From the NCBI GenBank assembly GCA_964585575.1, contig CAZPEM010000020.1:1-30933 (forward strand): DNA of 30,933 nucleotides. Direction: 5' to 3'. Below the pieces are notes generated by a model that saw nothing but the letters and a program-made list of their open reading frames with translations, made no database searches and was not told where the DNA came from. This document shows, one piece after another, positions 1 through 6,804 of this stretch. This DNA comes from UBA4655 sp964585575. GTDB lineage: Bacteria; Planctomycetota; Planctomycetia; Pirellulales; UBA1268. The stretch's first letter is position 1. Each line of letters starts with the position of its first letter. The translations under genes and the position numbers were made by a program.

Positions 1-106
1 GCGCCGGATCCCGCAGGTAGTGCACATGCTCGATGAGCGTGCCGTCGCGGTCGAGGAAGAGGGCCTGTGGGGGCGGAAGGGCGGATGGGACTGGGGGACG
101 GGGCAT
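1..106 (-). CDS. gmhB: D-glycero-D-manno-heptose 1,7-bisphosphate 7-phosphatase, N-terminal fragment (cut by window edge)
   Basis: Only the first 35 codons are present; the gene runs off the left edge. Translation from the ATG at 106 gives a short Pro-rich leader and then FLDRDGTLIEHVHYL. DxDGT is HAD motif I: the first Asp is the nucleophile and the second the general acid. The following VHYL stretch is typical of GmhB/HisB-type phosphatases. GmhB removes the C7 phosphate of heptose 1,7-bisphosphate in the cytoplasm during ADP- or GDP-heptose synthesis. The hddA-like kinase and hddC-like guanylyltransferase upstream on the same strand support the heptose reading. With only the N-terminus visible, another HAD phosphatase such as a histidinol-phosphatase domain cannot be excluded. 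Confidence 0.7.
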   Translation of the reverse strand, partial: MPRPPVPSALPPPQALFLDRDGTLIEHVHYLRDPA

Positions 107-175
107 GGTGCCGAAGGCCTCACGGGCTTGAGGTATGAATGAAAATTATTTTCCAGGAATCCAGCGACTGTTGCG

Positions 176-489
176 ATGGACGCCGACGCCAGATCCTCGA
201 TCGAGTCTCACCACCGTGAGAGCATAGCGGCGATCACGTCGCTCGCGGCGCATTTTGACACGCTCCCTGCGACCGTGGAGCGGCTTACGAACCGCCTCGA
301 GGCCGGCGGCATGATCGCCCTCGCGTGCAACACTTCGGCTCTCGCGGTCATCGGTAGCGACTATTCTTTGCGCGGCTTGGCGGCGCGGCGGCAATCACTC
401 CCCGCATCCGGGAGGCCCGCCTCGTGGCGTGGCACCTCGTGGGCGACGAAGTTGAGCGGCGAGTGACTTCCGCTAGGGATACGACCTGA
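176..489 (+). pseudogene. gmhA: decayed phosphoheptose isomerase (gmhA) remnant
   Basis: On the plus strand, opposite to its neighbours, three pieces resemble GmhA, the SIS-domain sedoheptulose-7-phosphate isomerase. The piece from the ATG at 176 encodes an N-terminal helix region ending in VERLTNRLEAGG. The same frame continues directly with MIALACNTSALAVIGSDYS, the GmhA segment usually written as AIALT.DTS.LTAIGNDY. The intervening catalytic-loop block (CGNGGSAADAQH type) is missing. In another frame, from about 391 to the stop at 487-489, RIREARLVAWHLVGDEVERR matches the GmhA C-terminal helix. The remnant is about 100 codons against roughly 190-200 in the family, with a deletion and a frameshift, so it should be inactive. 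Its stop lies 8 bp from the lhgO stop on the other strand. Similarity was judged by eye only. Confidence 0.55.
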
Positions 490-497
490 AGAACGGC

Positions 498-1733
498 TTA
501 CGCTGCGGCCTCCCCGACCATGTTCGCGATCCTCTCGCCGATCGCAAGCGAAGCCGTCGCGGCTGGAGACGGAGCGTTGACCACATGAAGAATCCGTTCG
601 CCGCGGACGAACTCGAAGTCTTCGACGAGGCGACCGTCGGGCCGCATCGCCTGGGCCCGAACGCCCGCGCCACCGGGCACGATGTCGGCAGACTGGATCG
701 CCGGCACGAGCCTTTGGAGTGAGCGGCAGAACTCGCGGCGGCTCCATGAGCGGTAGAGTTCGTAGCCACACATTCGGGGGTGTTTCGCCAGAAACCTCCA
801 CAATCCGGGAAAGGTGAGCGAGCCGGCGAGGTCTCGCAAGTTGACGCTCCGCCGCGAGTATCCCTCCCGGGCCCATGCGAGCACCGCATTCGGCCCGGCT
901 TCCACGCCTCCGTGAATCATCCGAGTGAAGTGGACGCCCAGGAACGGAAATGACGGATCGGGAACGGGATAAATGAGGTTGCGGACAAGTCCCGTCGCCT
1001 CCGGCCGCAGATGGAAATACTCACCACGGAACGGCACGATCCGGGAGGCGGGGCGGAGACCCGAAAGCCGCACGAGTCGGTCGGAATGCAGGCCTCCGCA
1101 CGTGACGACATACGACGCTCCGAAATCCCCGGCCGTCGTGGCCACCTTCCAACCGAGGGCATCGCGCCGCAGCGAGGCAACACGGGCGTTCGTGACGATC
1201 CGGCCGCCGAGTCTGGTCACCTCTTGGGCAAGCGTGTCGGCGACCGCACGGTAGTCGACGATTCCCTCCTCCGGCACATGGATGGCCGCCACGCCGGTCG
1301 CGTGGGGCTCGATCTCGCGAATGGCCTCGGCCGAGTCGAGCCGCCTGAGGCCGACGAGCCCATTGCGGGTGCCCCGTTCCCAGAGAACGTCGAGTTGGGC
1401 CCGTTCCCGGTCGTTCGTCGCCACGACCACCTTGCCGCAGATCTCGTGAGGAATCGAGTGTGTCCGACAGAAGTCGACCATCTGCCGCAGCCCGCGGACG
1501 CTCAGAACCGCCTTTTCAGAGCCAGGCTTGTAGAACAGTCCAGCGTGGAGCACGCCGCTATTGTGGGTCGATTGCTGACAGGCGACGCGGAGGTCCTTTT
1601 CGAGCAGCGTAACGCCGTCGGCAACTCCGCGCTGCAGCAGCCGCCAGGCCGTGGCGAGGCCCACGAGCCCGCCGCCGACGACGACGGTAGGCTCGCGCAC
1701 TGGCCGCTGTCGGAGTTTTCCCCGTTCGTCCAT
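498..1733 (-). CDS. lhgO: L-2-hydroxyglutarate oxidase (FAD-dependent)
   Basis: This 411-residue FAD protein belongs to the DAO/LhgO family. A Rossmann FAD motif, VVVGGGLVGLATAW, lies near residues 17-30. It is followed by THNSGVLHAGLFYKPGS, the characteristic LhgO block, then GIVDYRAVA and a C-terminal APSPAATASLAIG block. Length and motif order fit the family throughout. Known members oxidise L-2-hydroxyglutarate to 2-oxoglutarate and pass electrons to the membrane quinone pool. The gene starts 8 bp after the radical SAM stop, so co-transcription with the sugar genes is likely. That setting is unusual for a metabolite-repair enzyme, so a related 2-hydroxy acid or sugar acid as substrate is possible; this is inference only. 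Confidence 0.85.
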   Translation of the reverse strand: MDERGKLRQRPVREPTVVVGGGLVGLATAWRLLQRGVADGVTLLEKDLRVACQQSTHNSGVLHAGLFYKPGSEKAVLSVRGLRQMVDFCRTHSIPHEICGKVVVATNDRERAQLDVLWERGTRNGLVGLRRLDSAEAIREIEPHATGVAAIHVPEEGIVDYRAVADTLAQEVTRLGGRIVTNARVASLRRDALGWKVATTAGDFGASYVVTCGGLHSDRLVRLSGLRPASRIVPFRGEYFHLRPEATGLVRNLIYPVPDPSFPFLGVHFTRMIHGGVEAGPNAVLAWAREGYSRRSVNLRDLAGSLTFPGLWRFLAKHPRMCGYELYRSWSRREFCRSLQRLVPAIQSADIVPGGAGVRAQAMRPDGRLVEDFEFVRGERILHVVNAPSPAATASLAIGERIANMVGEAAA

Positions 1734-1741
1734 GCAACGCG

Positions 1742-3265
1742 TCAGTCACCGAGAAGCAGGCGGCGAAGCCGGTGCTTGGCCATGGCTTGGACATTCTCAC
1801 GCTGTCCGACGCCGAACTTGCGCTCGACAAGATCGAGATAGGCCGGATTTGTGAAGTATGTATGCCATGCGTCGTCGCGGAATCGCAGCACATCCGCAGC
1901 AGAAACGTGCCGGGTCGGAAGCGGTCGGCTTTCGTACGAGAGGAAGCCATAGCCCGCGTAGGAGTCGGGCAAAGGCCAGCCATTGCGGCGGGCCTCGACA
2001 TACAACGGACTCCCAGGCAGTGCCTGGCACGGATACATATTGGCCATCTCGGTGTTTAGCTCGATCGCCAGATCGAGGGTCTGTTGCATAGTGTCGAGGG
2101 TGTCGTCAGGGAAACCAAAGATGTAGTTCGAGATGACGTTGATGCCGCTCTCACGAATCGCCCGCACGACCTCGCGGATGTTGATGTCCTCGAAGGTGCC
2201 CTTCGAGACCTCGCGGCGGATCTCCTGGTTCGCGGCCTCCACCCCCAGGGCCAGCCAGTCGATGCCGGCCTTCAGGAACAGGTCCAGATACCGCGGCCGC
2301 ACGGTGTCGACCCGCGAGTAGGCCCACATGTGAAAATGATGCCCCCGCGTTACGATGCCCTCCAGCAGCGGTTCGAAGTACCGCTTGTCGAGGAAGAACA
2401 TCTCATCGGACAGCCGGAGCGTCGTGACGCCGAGTTCGGCCAGTTCGTCGAACTGCCGCAGCATGAATTCGGGCGACCAGAACCTCATCAGAGGTGACGA
2501 AGCAGCCGACACGTCAGGGCCGTTGTCGACGCGATTCACAATGTTGATCATGCAGAAATCGCAGCGAAAGCGGCATCCGAGCGACGTGTAAAGAGCCGCG
2601 AAGGGCGTCCGCCGGCCGTGGTCGAAATTGGCGTGCCAGAAGTGGGCCCGGTAGAGGTCGAGCGGCTTCTCGCGGCGCGGTAGCAGATCCCATGCGTACC
2701 CGGGCAGGTCGGCATCCATCCGGTCCTGCGGGACGACCCGCTCCGGCTCGTTGAGCACCGGTTCCCCTTCGTCCTTGAAGCCGATCCCCTTCACCCCCCG
2801 CAGGCCGGTTCGGAGGTCTGTCGCCAGCAGGCTCCAGAGCGCATACACCCCCTCGTTGAGCAGCACGAAGTCGACGCTCGGCAGCACGAGCACCTCCATC
2901 GGGAGGGCACTCACATGCGACCCTACGAAGCAGGTCGGCTGCTTGGGGTGCTCCTTCTTGAGCCGCTCAGCTAACGCGACGGCTCCTATCATGTTCGTCG
3001 TTCCGGAATTCGGGTTTTGGCCGTAGACGACGAAGCACACAAGCCTCGGAGACGTGTCCGCGATCCGCCGGCAGGAGGCTTCGAGGTCGAGCCGCTCCGC
3101 CGTGCAGTCGAGGATGCCCACGCCGTACCCGCGCGAGCGACACGAGGCGGCCAGCAGCAGAGCCCAAGTGGGCGGCTCGATCGCTGAGAACGTCTCGCTC
3201 AGACCCTGGTAGGCCGCGAGGCTTGAGTCGGCATTTACGAACAGAACGTCCAGTCCGCGATCCAT
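1742..3265 (-). CDS. radical SAM protein with B12-binding-like N-terminal domain
   Basis: The predicted protein has 507 residues. I chose the ATG at 3265 because GGGAGGTCGGGAG lies just upstream; an in-frame start at 3304 would overlap the previous gene. Residues about 1-150 form a Rossmann-like domain resembling the cobalamin-binding domain of class B radical SAM enzymes, but no DxHxxG motif is visible, so real B12 binding is uncertain. The CRFRCDFC motif (Cys about 231, 235, 238) is the CxxxCxxC ligand set for the [4Fe-4S] cluster. It is followed by a TIM-barrel-like region with WLALGVEAANQEI. The substrate is unknown. Family members include C-methyltransferases, ring-contracting enzymes and others. 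Tight placement between a ColD-like sugar enzyme and lhgO suggests modification of a sugar or of its lipid carrier. Confidence 0.8.
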   Translation of the reverse strand: MDRGLDVLFVNADSSLAAYQGLSETFSAIEPPTWALLLAASCRSRGYGVGILDCTAERLDLEASCRRIADTSPRLVCFVVYGQNPNSGTTNMIGAVALAERLKKEHPKQPTCFVGSHVSALPMEVLVLPSVDFVLLNEGVYALWSLLATDLRTGLRGVKGIGFKDEGEPVLNEPERVVPQDRMDADLPGYAWDLLPRREKPLDLYRAHFWHANFDHGRRTPFAALYTSLGCRFRCDFCMINIVNRVDNGPDVSAASSPLMRFWSPEFMLRQFDELAELGVTTLRLSDEMFFLDKRYFEPLLEGIVTRGHHFHMWAYSRVDTVRPRYLDLFLKAGIDWLALGVEAANQEIRREVSKGTFEDINIREVVRAIRESGINVISNYIFGFPDDTLDTMQQTLDLAIELNTEMANMYPCQALPGSPLYVEARRNGWPLPDSYAGYGFLSYESRPLPTRHVSAADVLRFRDDAWHTYFTNPAYLDLVERKFGVGQRENVQAMAKHRLRRLLLGD

Positions 3266-3279
3266 CTCCCGACCTCCCG

Positions 3280-4503
3280 TCACAGTCCGTTCAACAGCGA
3301 ACACAGCTGTCGAACTCGACCGGCATCGAGCGTCGGATAATTGCCGATGTACCAGCCAAAAAAATGCACATGATTCACATTCGGGTAGTGTCGGTATTCG
3401 TCCCCAAAAATCCGGCGAAGATAAGGCTGACGCAGCTGGTTGCCGCCCCCCGACGTGCCTCTGCGAAACTCGACGCGATGCTCCCGCAGCGTTTCCTCGA
3501 CACGGTCCCGTAGAGCCTCGTCAGGTTCCTTGAGGACGAGCGTGAATGCGTAGTTGCTGCTTCCCTCGCGTTTGAAATCGGTCCGATAACGCCCGCTGTC
3601 GAGCGTATCGAGGAACACGTGCAGATTCTCGGTCCGCCGAGTGTTATTCGCGTCGAGCCGGGGCAACTGGCTGCGACCGATGACCGCATTGATCTCCGTA
3701 CTGCGGAAATTATAAGCCGGAAACGCGAAGATGAAGTCTGGATTCAGGTCGGCGTGGCGACGCTTGTAGTCGTCCTTGACGGCATCCGACGGACTCTCCC
3801 GCACCATCCCGTGCGACCGCATCATCCGCAGCACTTCATACAGGCGATCGTCGTCGGTGCACACCATGCCGCCTTCGATCGTGCTGAGATGGTGGGCGTA
3901 ATAGAAGGAAAAGTTGGAGGCCAGTCCGAAGGTGCCGAGCTTCCTGCCGGCATGCGTAGCACCGTGCGACTCACAGACGTCCTCGATCAGCGGCACGCCT
4001 GTTCGCCGGAGCGACTCGATGAATTCGTCGGTCAAGGCGTCGTAGCCGAGGATGTGCGTGAGAAACACCCCCTTCGTGCGTGGCGTAATCCGCGTGAGTA
4101 CCTGATCGAGATCCATGCCCAGCGTCCGCGGGTCGATGTCCACGAACACTGGCGTCAGGCCGGACTGGATGACTGACGCGATGTCCGATACCCAAGTAAG
4201 CGTCGGCACGATGACCTCGCCCGACCCCGAGAGTTCCCTGAGGGCCGCCATGGTCATCTGGTTGGCAGATGACCCGGAATTGACGAACACGCAGTGTCGT
4301 ACGCCCAACCATGTCGCCCACTCGCGCTCGAAGGCGGCGACGTTCCTCGACTGCGTGAGGATCGGTGTGTCCCCGGACAGGAACTCGACGACCGCGTCGA
4401 GGTCCGCCCGGGTGATGTTTTCCACCATCAGCGGCCAGGGGCCGAGCGTTTCGACATCCGCCGGTCGCGACTGGGATGCATGTGCGGCGTCGGCCACGGT
4501 CAC
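3280..4503 (-). CDS. DegT/DnrJ/EryC1/StrS-family PLP/PMP enzyme with His at the Lys position; ColD/RfbH-like 3-dehydratase
   Basis: This 407-residue fold-type I enzyme starts at a GTG whose GTGA overlaps the stop of the preceding E1-beta-like gene by 4 bp. Family landmarks are NSGSSAN (75-81), the cofactor Asp in IEDVCESHGA (about D175) and the FSFYYAHHLSTIEGG block. Ordinary sugar aminotransferases have the Schiff-base Lys in this last block (SFxxxK); here the position is His204. The same Lys-to-His change defines ColD (GDP-4-keto-6-deoxymannose 3-dehydratase) and RfbH/DdhC (CDP sugar), which remove the C3 hydroxyl instead of transaminating a keto group. I see no extra cysteine cluster like the RfbH [2Fe-2S] set, so ColD is the better model. 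Expected product: a 4-keto-3,6-dideoxy sugar nucleotide in the cytoplasm. Confidence 0.85.
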   Translation of the reverse strand: MTVADAAHASQSRPADVETLGPWPLMVENITRADLDAVVEFLSGDTPILTQSRNVAAFEREWATWLGVRHCVFVNSGSSANQMTMAALRELSGSGEVIVPTLTWVSDIASVIQSGLTPVFVDIDPRTLGMDLDQVLTRITPRTKGVFLTHILGYDALTDEFIESLRRTGVPLIEDVCESHGATHAGRKLGTFGLASNFSFYYAHHLSTIEGGMVCTDDDRLYEVLRMMRSHGMVRESPSDAVKDDYKRRHADLNPDFIFAFPAYNFRSTEINAVIGRSQLPRLDANNTRRTENLHVFLDTLDSGRYRTDFKREGSSNYAFTLVLKEPDEALRDRVEETLREHRVEFRRGTSGGGNQLRQPYLRRIFGDEYRHYPNVNHVHFFGWYIGNYPTLDAGRVRQLCSLLNGL

Positions 4504-5036
4504 TTCTCACTGTAAAAGTCGCCGTATTCTACCAGCAGTGTACTGCGGCCATCTGTTCGCTGGAGTGCGTGCCTGTAAGCGGGAACGACCTCGCCCGGCT
4601 CCTCGAGACGGATCACCTCGATCGTCGTGCACATCGACCGCAGAGCGTCCGTGTAGTCGCCGACGTGCTGATGCTGCGGATGGAGCGGGCGTTCCGAACC
4701 GATACCGGTGCGGATGATGACCTTGGGTCGGTATCCACCGTTCGACATCACCGCAAACTTGTCGAGGTGATTCACGATCTGGTTCATGGCAAGCAGCAGG
4801 AAGTTCCACCGCGGAAAGATCGACACCGGAATCCACCCAGCGAGCGCCAGCCCGTTCGTCATCCCCATCTGCATTTCCTCGTCGACAGGCAGTTCGAGGA
4901 GTCGCTCGGGGAGCACGTCCACAAGCGTGTTGGACATCGCCGTCCCAGGGCAGGCCACGGCCTGGCCGAGGAAGATCACCCGTGGTTCCTCCGCTAGGAG
5001 GTTCATCGCTCGTTTGAGTTCGTCGGCGTATCGCAT
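4500..5036 (-). CDS. pyruvate dehydrogenase E1 beta-like subunit, pyrimidine-domain only
   Basis: The 178-residue product resembles the N-terminal (pyrimidine-binding) half of E1-beta/transketolase-like ThDP enzymes. The ATG at 5036 lies 1 bp after the stop of the alpha-like gene (TGACATG), so translational coupling is likely. LPVDEEMQMGMTNGLALAGWIPV aligns with the E1-beta block P(I/V)xExGFxGxAxGxALxGxxPV; Glu53 is at the position of the Glu that activates the thiamine ring. LLAMNQIVNHLDKF matches the E1-beta helix LLAMDQIVNHAAK. The usual C-terminal transketolase domain (about 130-150 residues) is absent: the protein stops after the LLVEYGDFYSEK strand. With the alpha-like partner it should form a minimal ThDP enzyme. 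The acceptor is unknown; the context suggests a keto sugar nucleotide. Confidence 0.75.
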   Translation of the reverse strand: MRYADELKRAMNLLAEEPRVIFLGQAVACPGTAMSNTLVDVLPERLLELPVDEEMQMGMTNGLALAGWIPVSIFPRWNFLLLAMNQIVNHLDKFAVMSNGGYRPKVIIRTGIGSERPLHPQHQHVGDYTDALRSMCTTIEVIRLEEPGEVVPAYRHALQRTDGRSTLLVEYGDFYSEK

Positions 5037-5037
5037 G

Positions 5038-5667
5038 TCAGAACTGCACCCTGACGCCGGCTCCGGCATGCGGGTACTTGGACTCGTAGCTGTAATAGGT
5101 GATGCGAGGATCTTTGCTGTTTTCGTAGGTCAATTTATCGCAATTCCACACCGATCGGGTGTCAGTGCAAACCGATTTTCGATTGTCCTCGATGATCCAG
5201 TGCAGCGGCAGATCCCACCGCCGACTGTACTTGATGCACTCATGGGCCACCCCGGTCTCCGACGTCATCTCGCCCATGAAACAGTGAACAATACTGTCGG
5301 ATCCTTCGCGCTTCATGGCCATCGCGATGCCCACGGCTATGGGAAGGACGCCCGTCACGATCGCCGAGGAGACGACCCGGTACTCTGGGAAGCAGAGCGA
5401 GATCGACCGTCCGGCCATGATCTCCGCCTTGAGCCGGTCCGGAGGCACGCCCTTGAGCAGGCACTGGTAGTGACTGCGCCACGAGCCGAGTACCCAATCC
5501 TGCGGCTTGACTCCGCGGAAGATCGAGATCAGCGCCTCCTCGTTGCCGTAGGAGAGGTGCACAGGCGCGCGGATCTTCGCGGCATTGAACTCGGCCGCAA
5601 TGTCCTCTTCGAATTCGATCAACTGCTGGGGCGTGAACCTGGGAAGCGGTGCCGTAGACAAGGACAT
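5038..5667 (-). CDS. pyruvate dehydrogenase E1 alpha-like subunit, short form
   Basis: This 209-residue protein resembles E1-alpha of 2-oxoacid dehydrogenases. The opening block SYGNEEALISIFRGVKPQDWVLGSWRSH parallels the E1-alpha GQEAxxxG...RxH region, followed by KGVPPDRLKAEI and TGVLPIAVGIAMAMK. The ThDP/Mg motif is present in variant form: GEM at about 132-134 replaces GDG, and EDN ends at about N162, with the usual spacing of close to 30 residues. E133 would replace the metal-binding Asp. It is much shorter than a standard E1-alpha (about 320-360 residues). An upstream GGAGACCGGAGAG supports the ATG at 5667. No E2 or E3 gene is visible nearby, so a full oxoacid dehydrogenase complex is unlikely. 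A role in adding a two-carbon unit to a sugar is inferred from the neighbours. Confidence 0.75.
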   Translation of the reverse strand: MSLSTAPLPRFTPQQLIEFEEDIAAEFNAAKIRAPVHLSYGNEEALISIFRGVKPQDWVLGSWRSHYQCLLKGVPPDRLKAEIMAGRSISLCFPEYRVVSSAIVTGVLPIAVGIAMAMKREGSDSIVHCFMGEMTSETGVAHECIKYSRRWDLPLHWIIEDNRKSVCTDTRSVWNCDKLTYENSKDPRITYYSYESKYPHAGAGVRVQF

Positions 5668-5709
5668 CTCTCCGGTCTCCGTGCTGCTGGATGGATTCGT
5701 CGCCGCGAC

Positions 5710-6804
5710 TCACGGCGATTGGGTGGCGCGTCTGATCGGCGAGCGGACGGGGTCGTGCATCTCCCTTGCGGCACCGAAGGCGCGCCCTCGAGCATCGATG
5801 TCGACGTGCGAATAATCGGGATCAACGTCGTAAAAGATTACGCGGCTTCCAGCGGGCTCGAACGCGAACGGCACGTGCAGGAGGTCGTGGAGTTTCTCGC
5901 GCACCTCCGAGCGCCTGTCCGGACTCACGAACAACAGCAGGAATCCGCCGCCGCCGGCCCCGGTGATCTTGCCTCCGATCGCGCCGGCCGCCTGCGCAAC
6001 GGCATACATGGCGTCGATCGGGCCGGATGAGACAGCGTCGCTCAGCGAACGCTTCACCTGCCACGACTCGTGCATCAACCTGCCGAAGTCGGTCAGATCG
6101 CCGGACCCGCAGAGGACTTGAAGCGACTCGTTCACCATGTCGCTAATGAGCCGGAGTTCCCGCTTCTTGGCCTCCAATTTCGGCACGTACGTGTCGGCCA
6201 CCGTCGCCGCCGTGCGCTTAATGCCCGTGTAGAAGAGCATCAGCGATGAACTCAACTCTGCAAGCCGATCGCGCGGAATGATGACCGGCCTCACGGTGAT
6301 GGCGCCAGTCGTCGAGAACGTGATGTGGTTGAAGCCCCCATGGGAGGCACACACCTGATCCTGCGAGCCCACCGTCTCCTTCAGTATCTCTTGCTCCACA
6401 TGGATGCTCTGCTCGGCGAGCGTCTCTCCACTTATCATCCGGCCGTGGAGGGCGTGGACGGCGTTCAGTAGGCCAACTGTGAATGCCGAACTCGATCCCA
6501 TGCCACTCCGCGCAGGCAGGTCGCCGTCATGATGAATCTCAATTCCCCGACCGACGTCGAGATACCGCAGCACGGCGCGGGCCGAAGGATGCACGATTTC
6601 GTCAATGCTGCTGCAGTTTTCGATCTTGGAGTAGACGATGCGAATCCGGTGCTCAAAAAACGGCGGCAGTTCCCGACATGTAATGTAGCAGTATTTGTCG
6701 ATCGTCGTGGCCAGGACAGCGCCGCCATGGGCGCGATACCATGCCGGGTAGTCGGTGCCTCCCCCGAAAAAGGAAAGACGAAACGGTGTGCGGGTAATGA
6801 TCAT
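5710..6804 (-). CDS. hddA: GHMP kinase, D-glycero-alpha-D-manno-heptose 7-phosphate kinase-like
   Basis: The 364-residue product begins MIITRTPFRLSFFGGGTDYPAW, the usual opening of HddA/WcbL-type sugar kinases. I chose the ATG at 6804 because it overlaps the upstream stop in an ATGA arrangement; a longer in-frame extension to 6903 lies inside the previous gene. GHMP motif 2 is PARSGMGSSSAFTVGLLNA (from about residue 97), the ATP-binding glycine-rich loop. GAGGGGF near residue 280 is motif 3. The reaction in characterised members is ATP-dependent C1 phosphorylation of D-glycero-D-manno-heptose 7-phosphate, giving the 1,7-bisphosphate that GmhB dephosphorylates. The hddC-like gene two genes upstream and gmhB downstream support this role. 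A fucokinase-like specificity cannot be ruled out by eye. Confidence 0.8.
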   Translation of the reverse strand: MIITRTPFRLSFFGGGTDYPAWYRAHGGAVLATTIDKYCYITCRELPPFFEHRIRIVYSKIENCSSIDEIVHPSARAVLRYLDVGRGIEIHHDGDLPARSGMGSSSAFTVGLLNAVHALHGRMISGETLAEQSIHVEQEILKETVGSQDQVCASHGGFNHITFSTTGAITVRPVIIPRDRLAELSSSLMLFYTGIKRTAATVADTYVPKLEAKKRELRLISDMVNESLQVLCGSGDLTDFGRLMHESWQVKRSLSDAVSSGPIDAMYAVAQAAGAIGGKITGAGGGGFLLLFVSPDRRSEVREKLHDLLHVPFAFEPAGSRVIFYDVDPDYSHVDIDARGRAFGAAREMHDPVRSPIRRATQSP

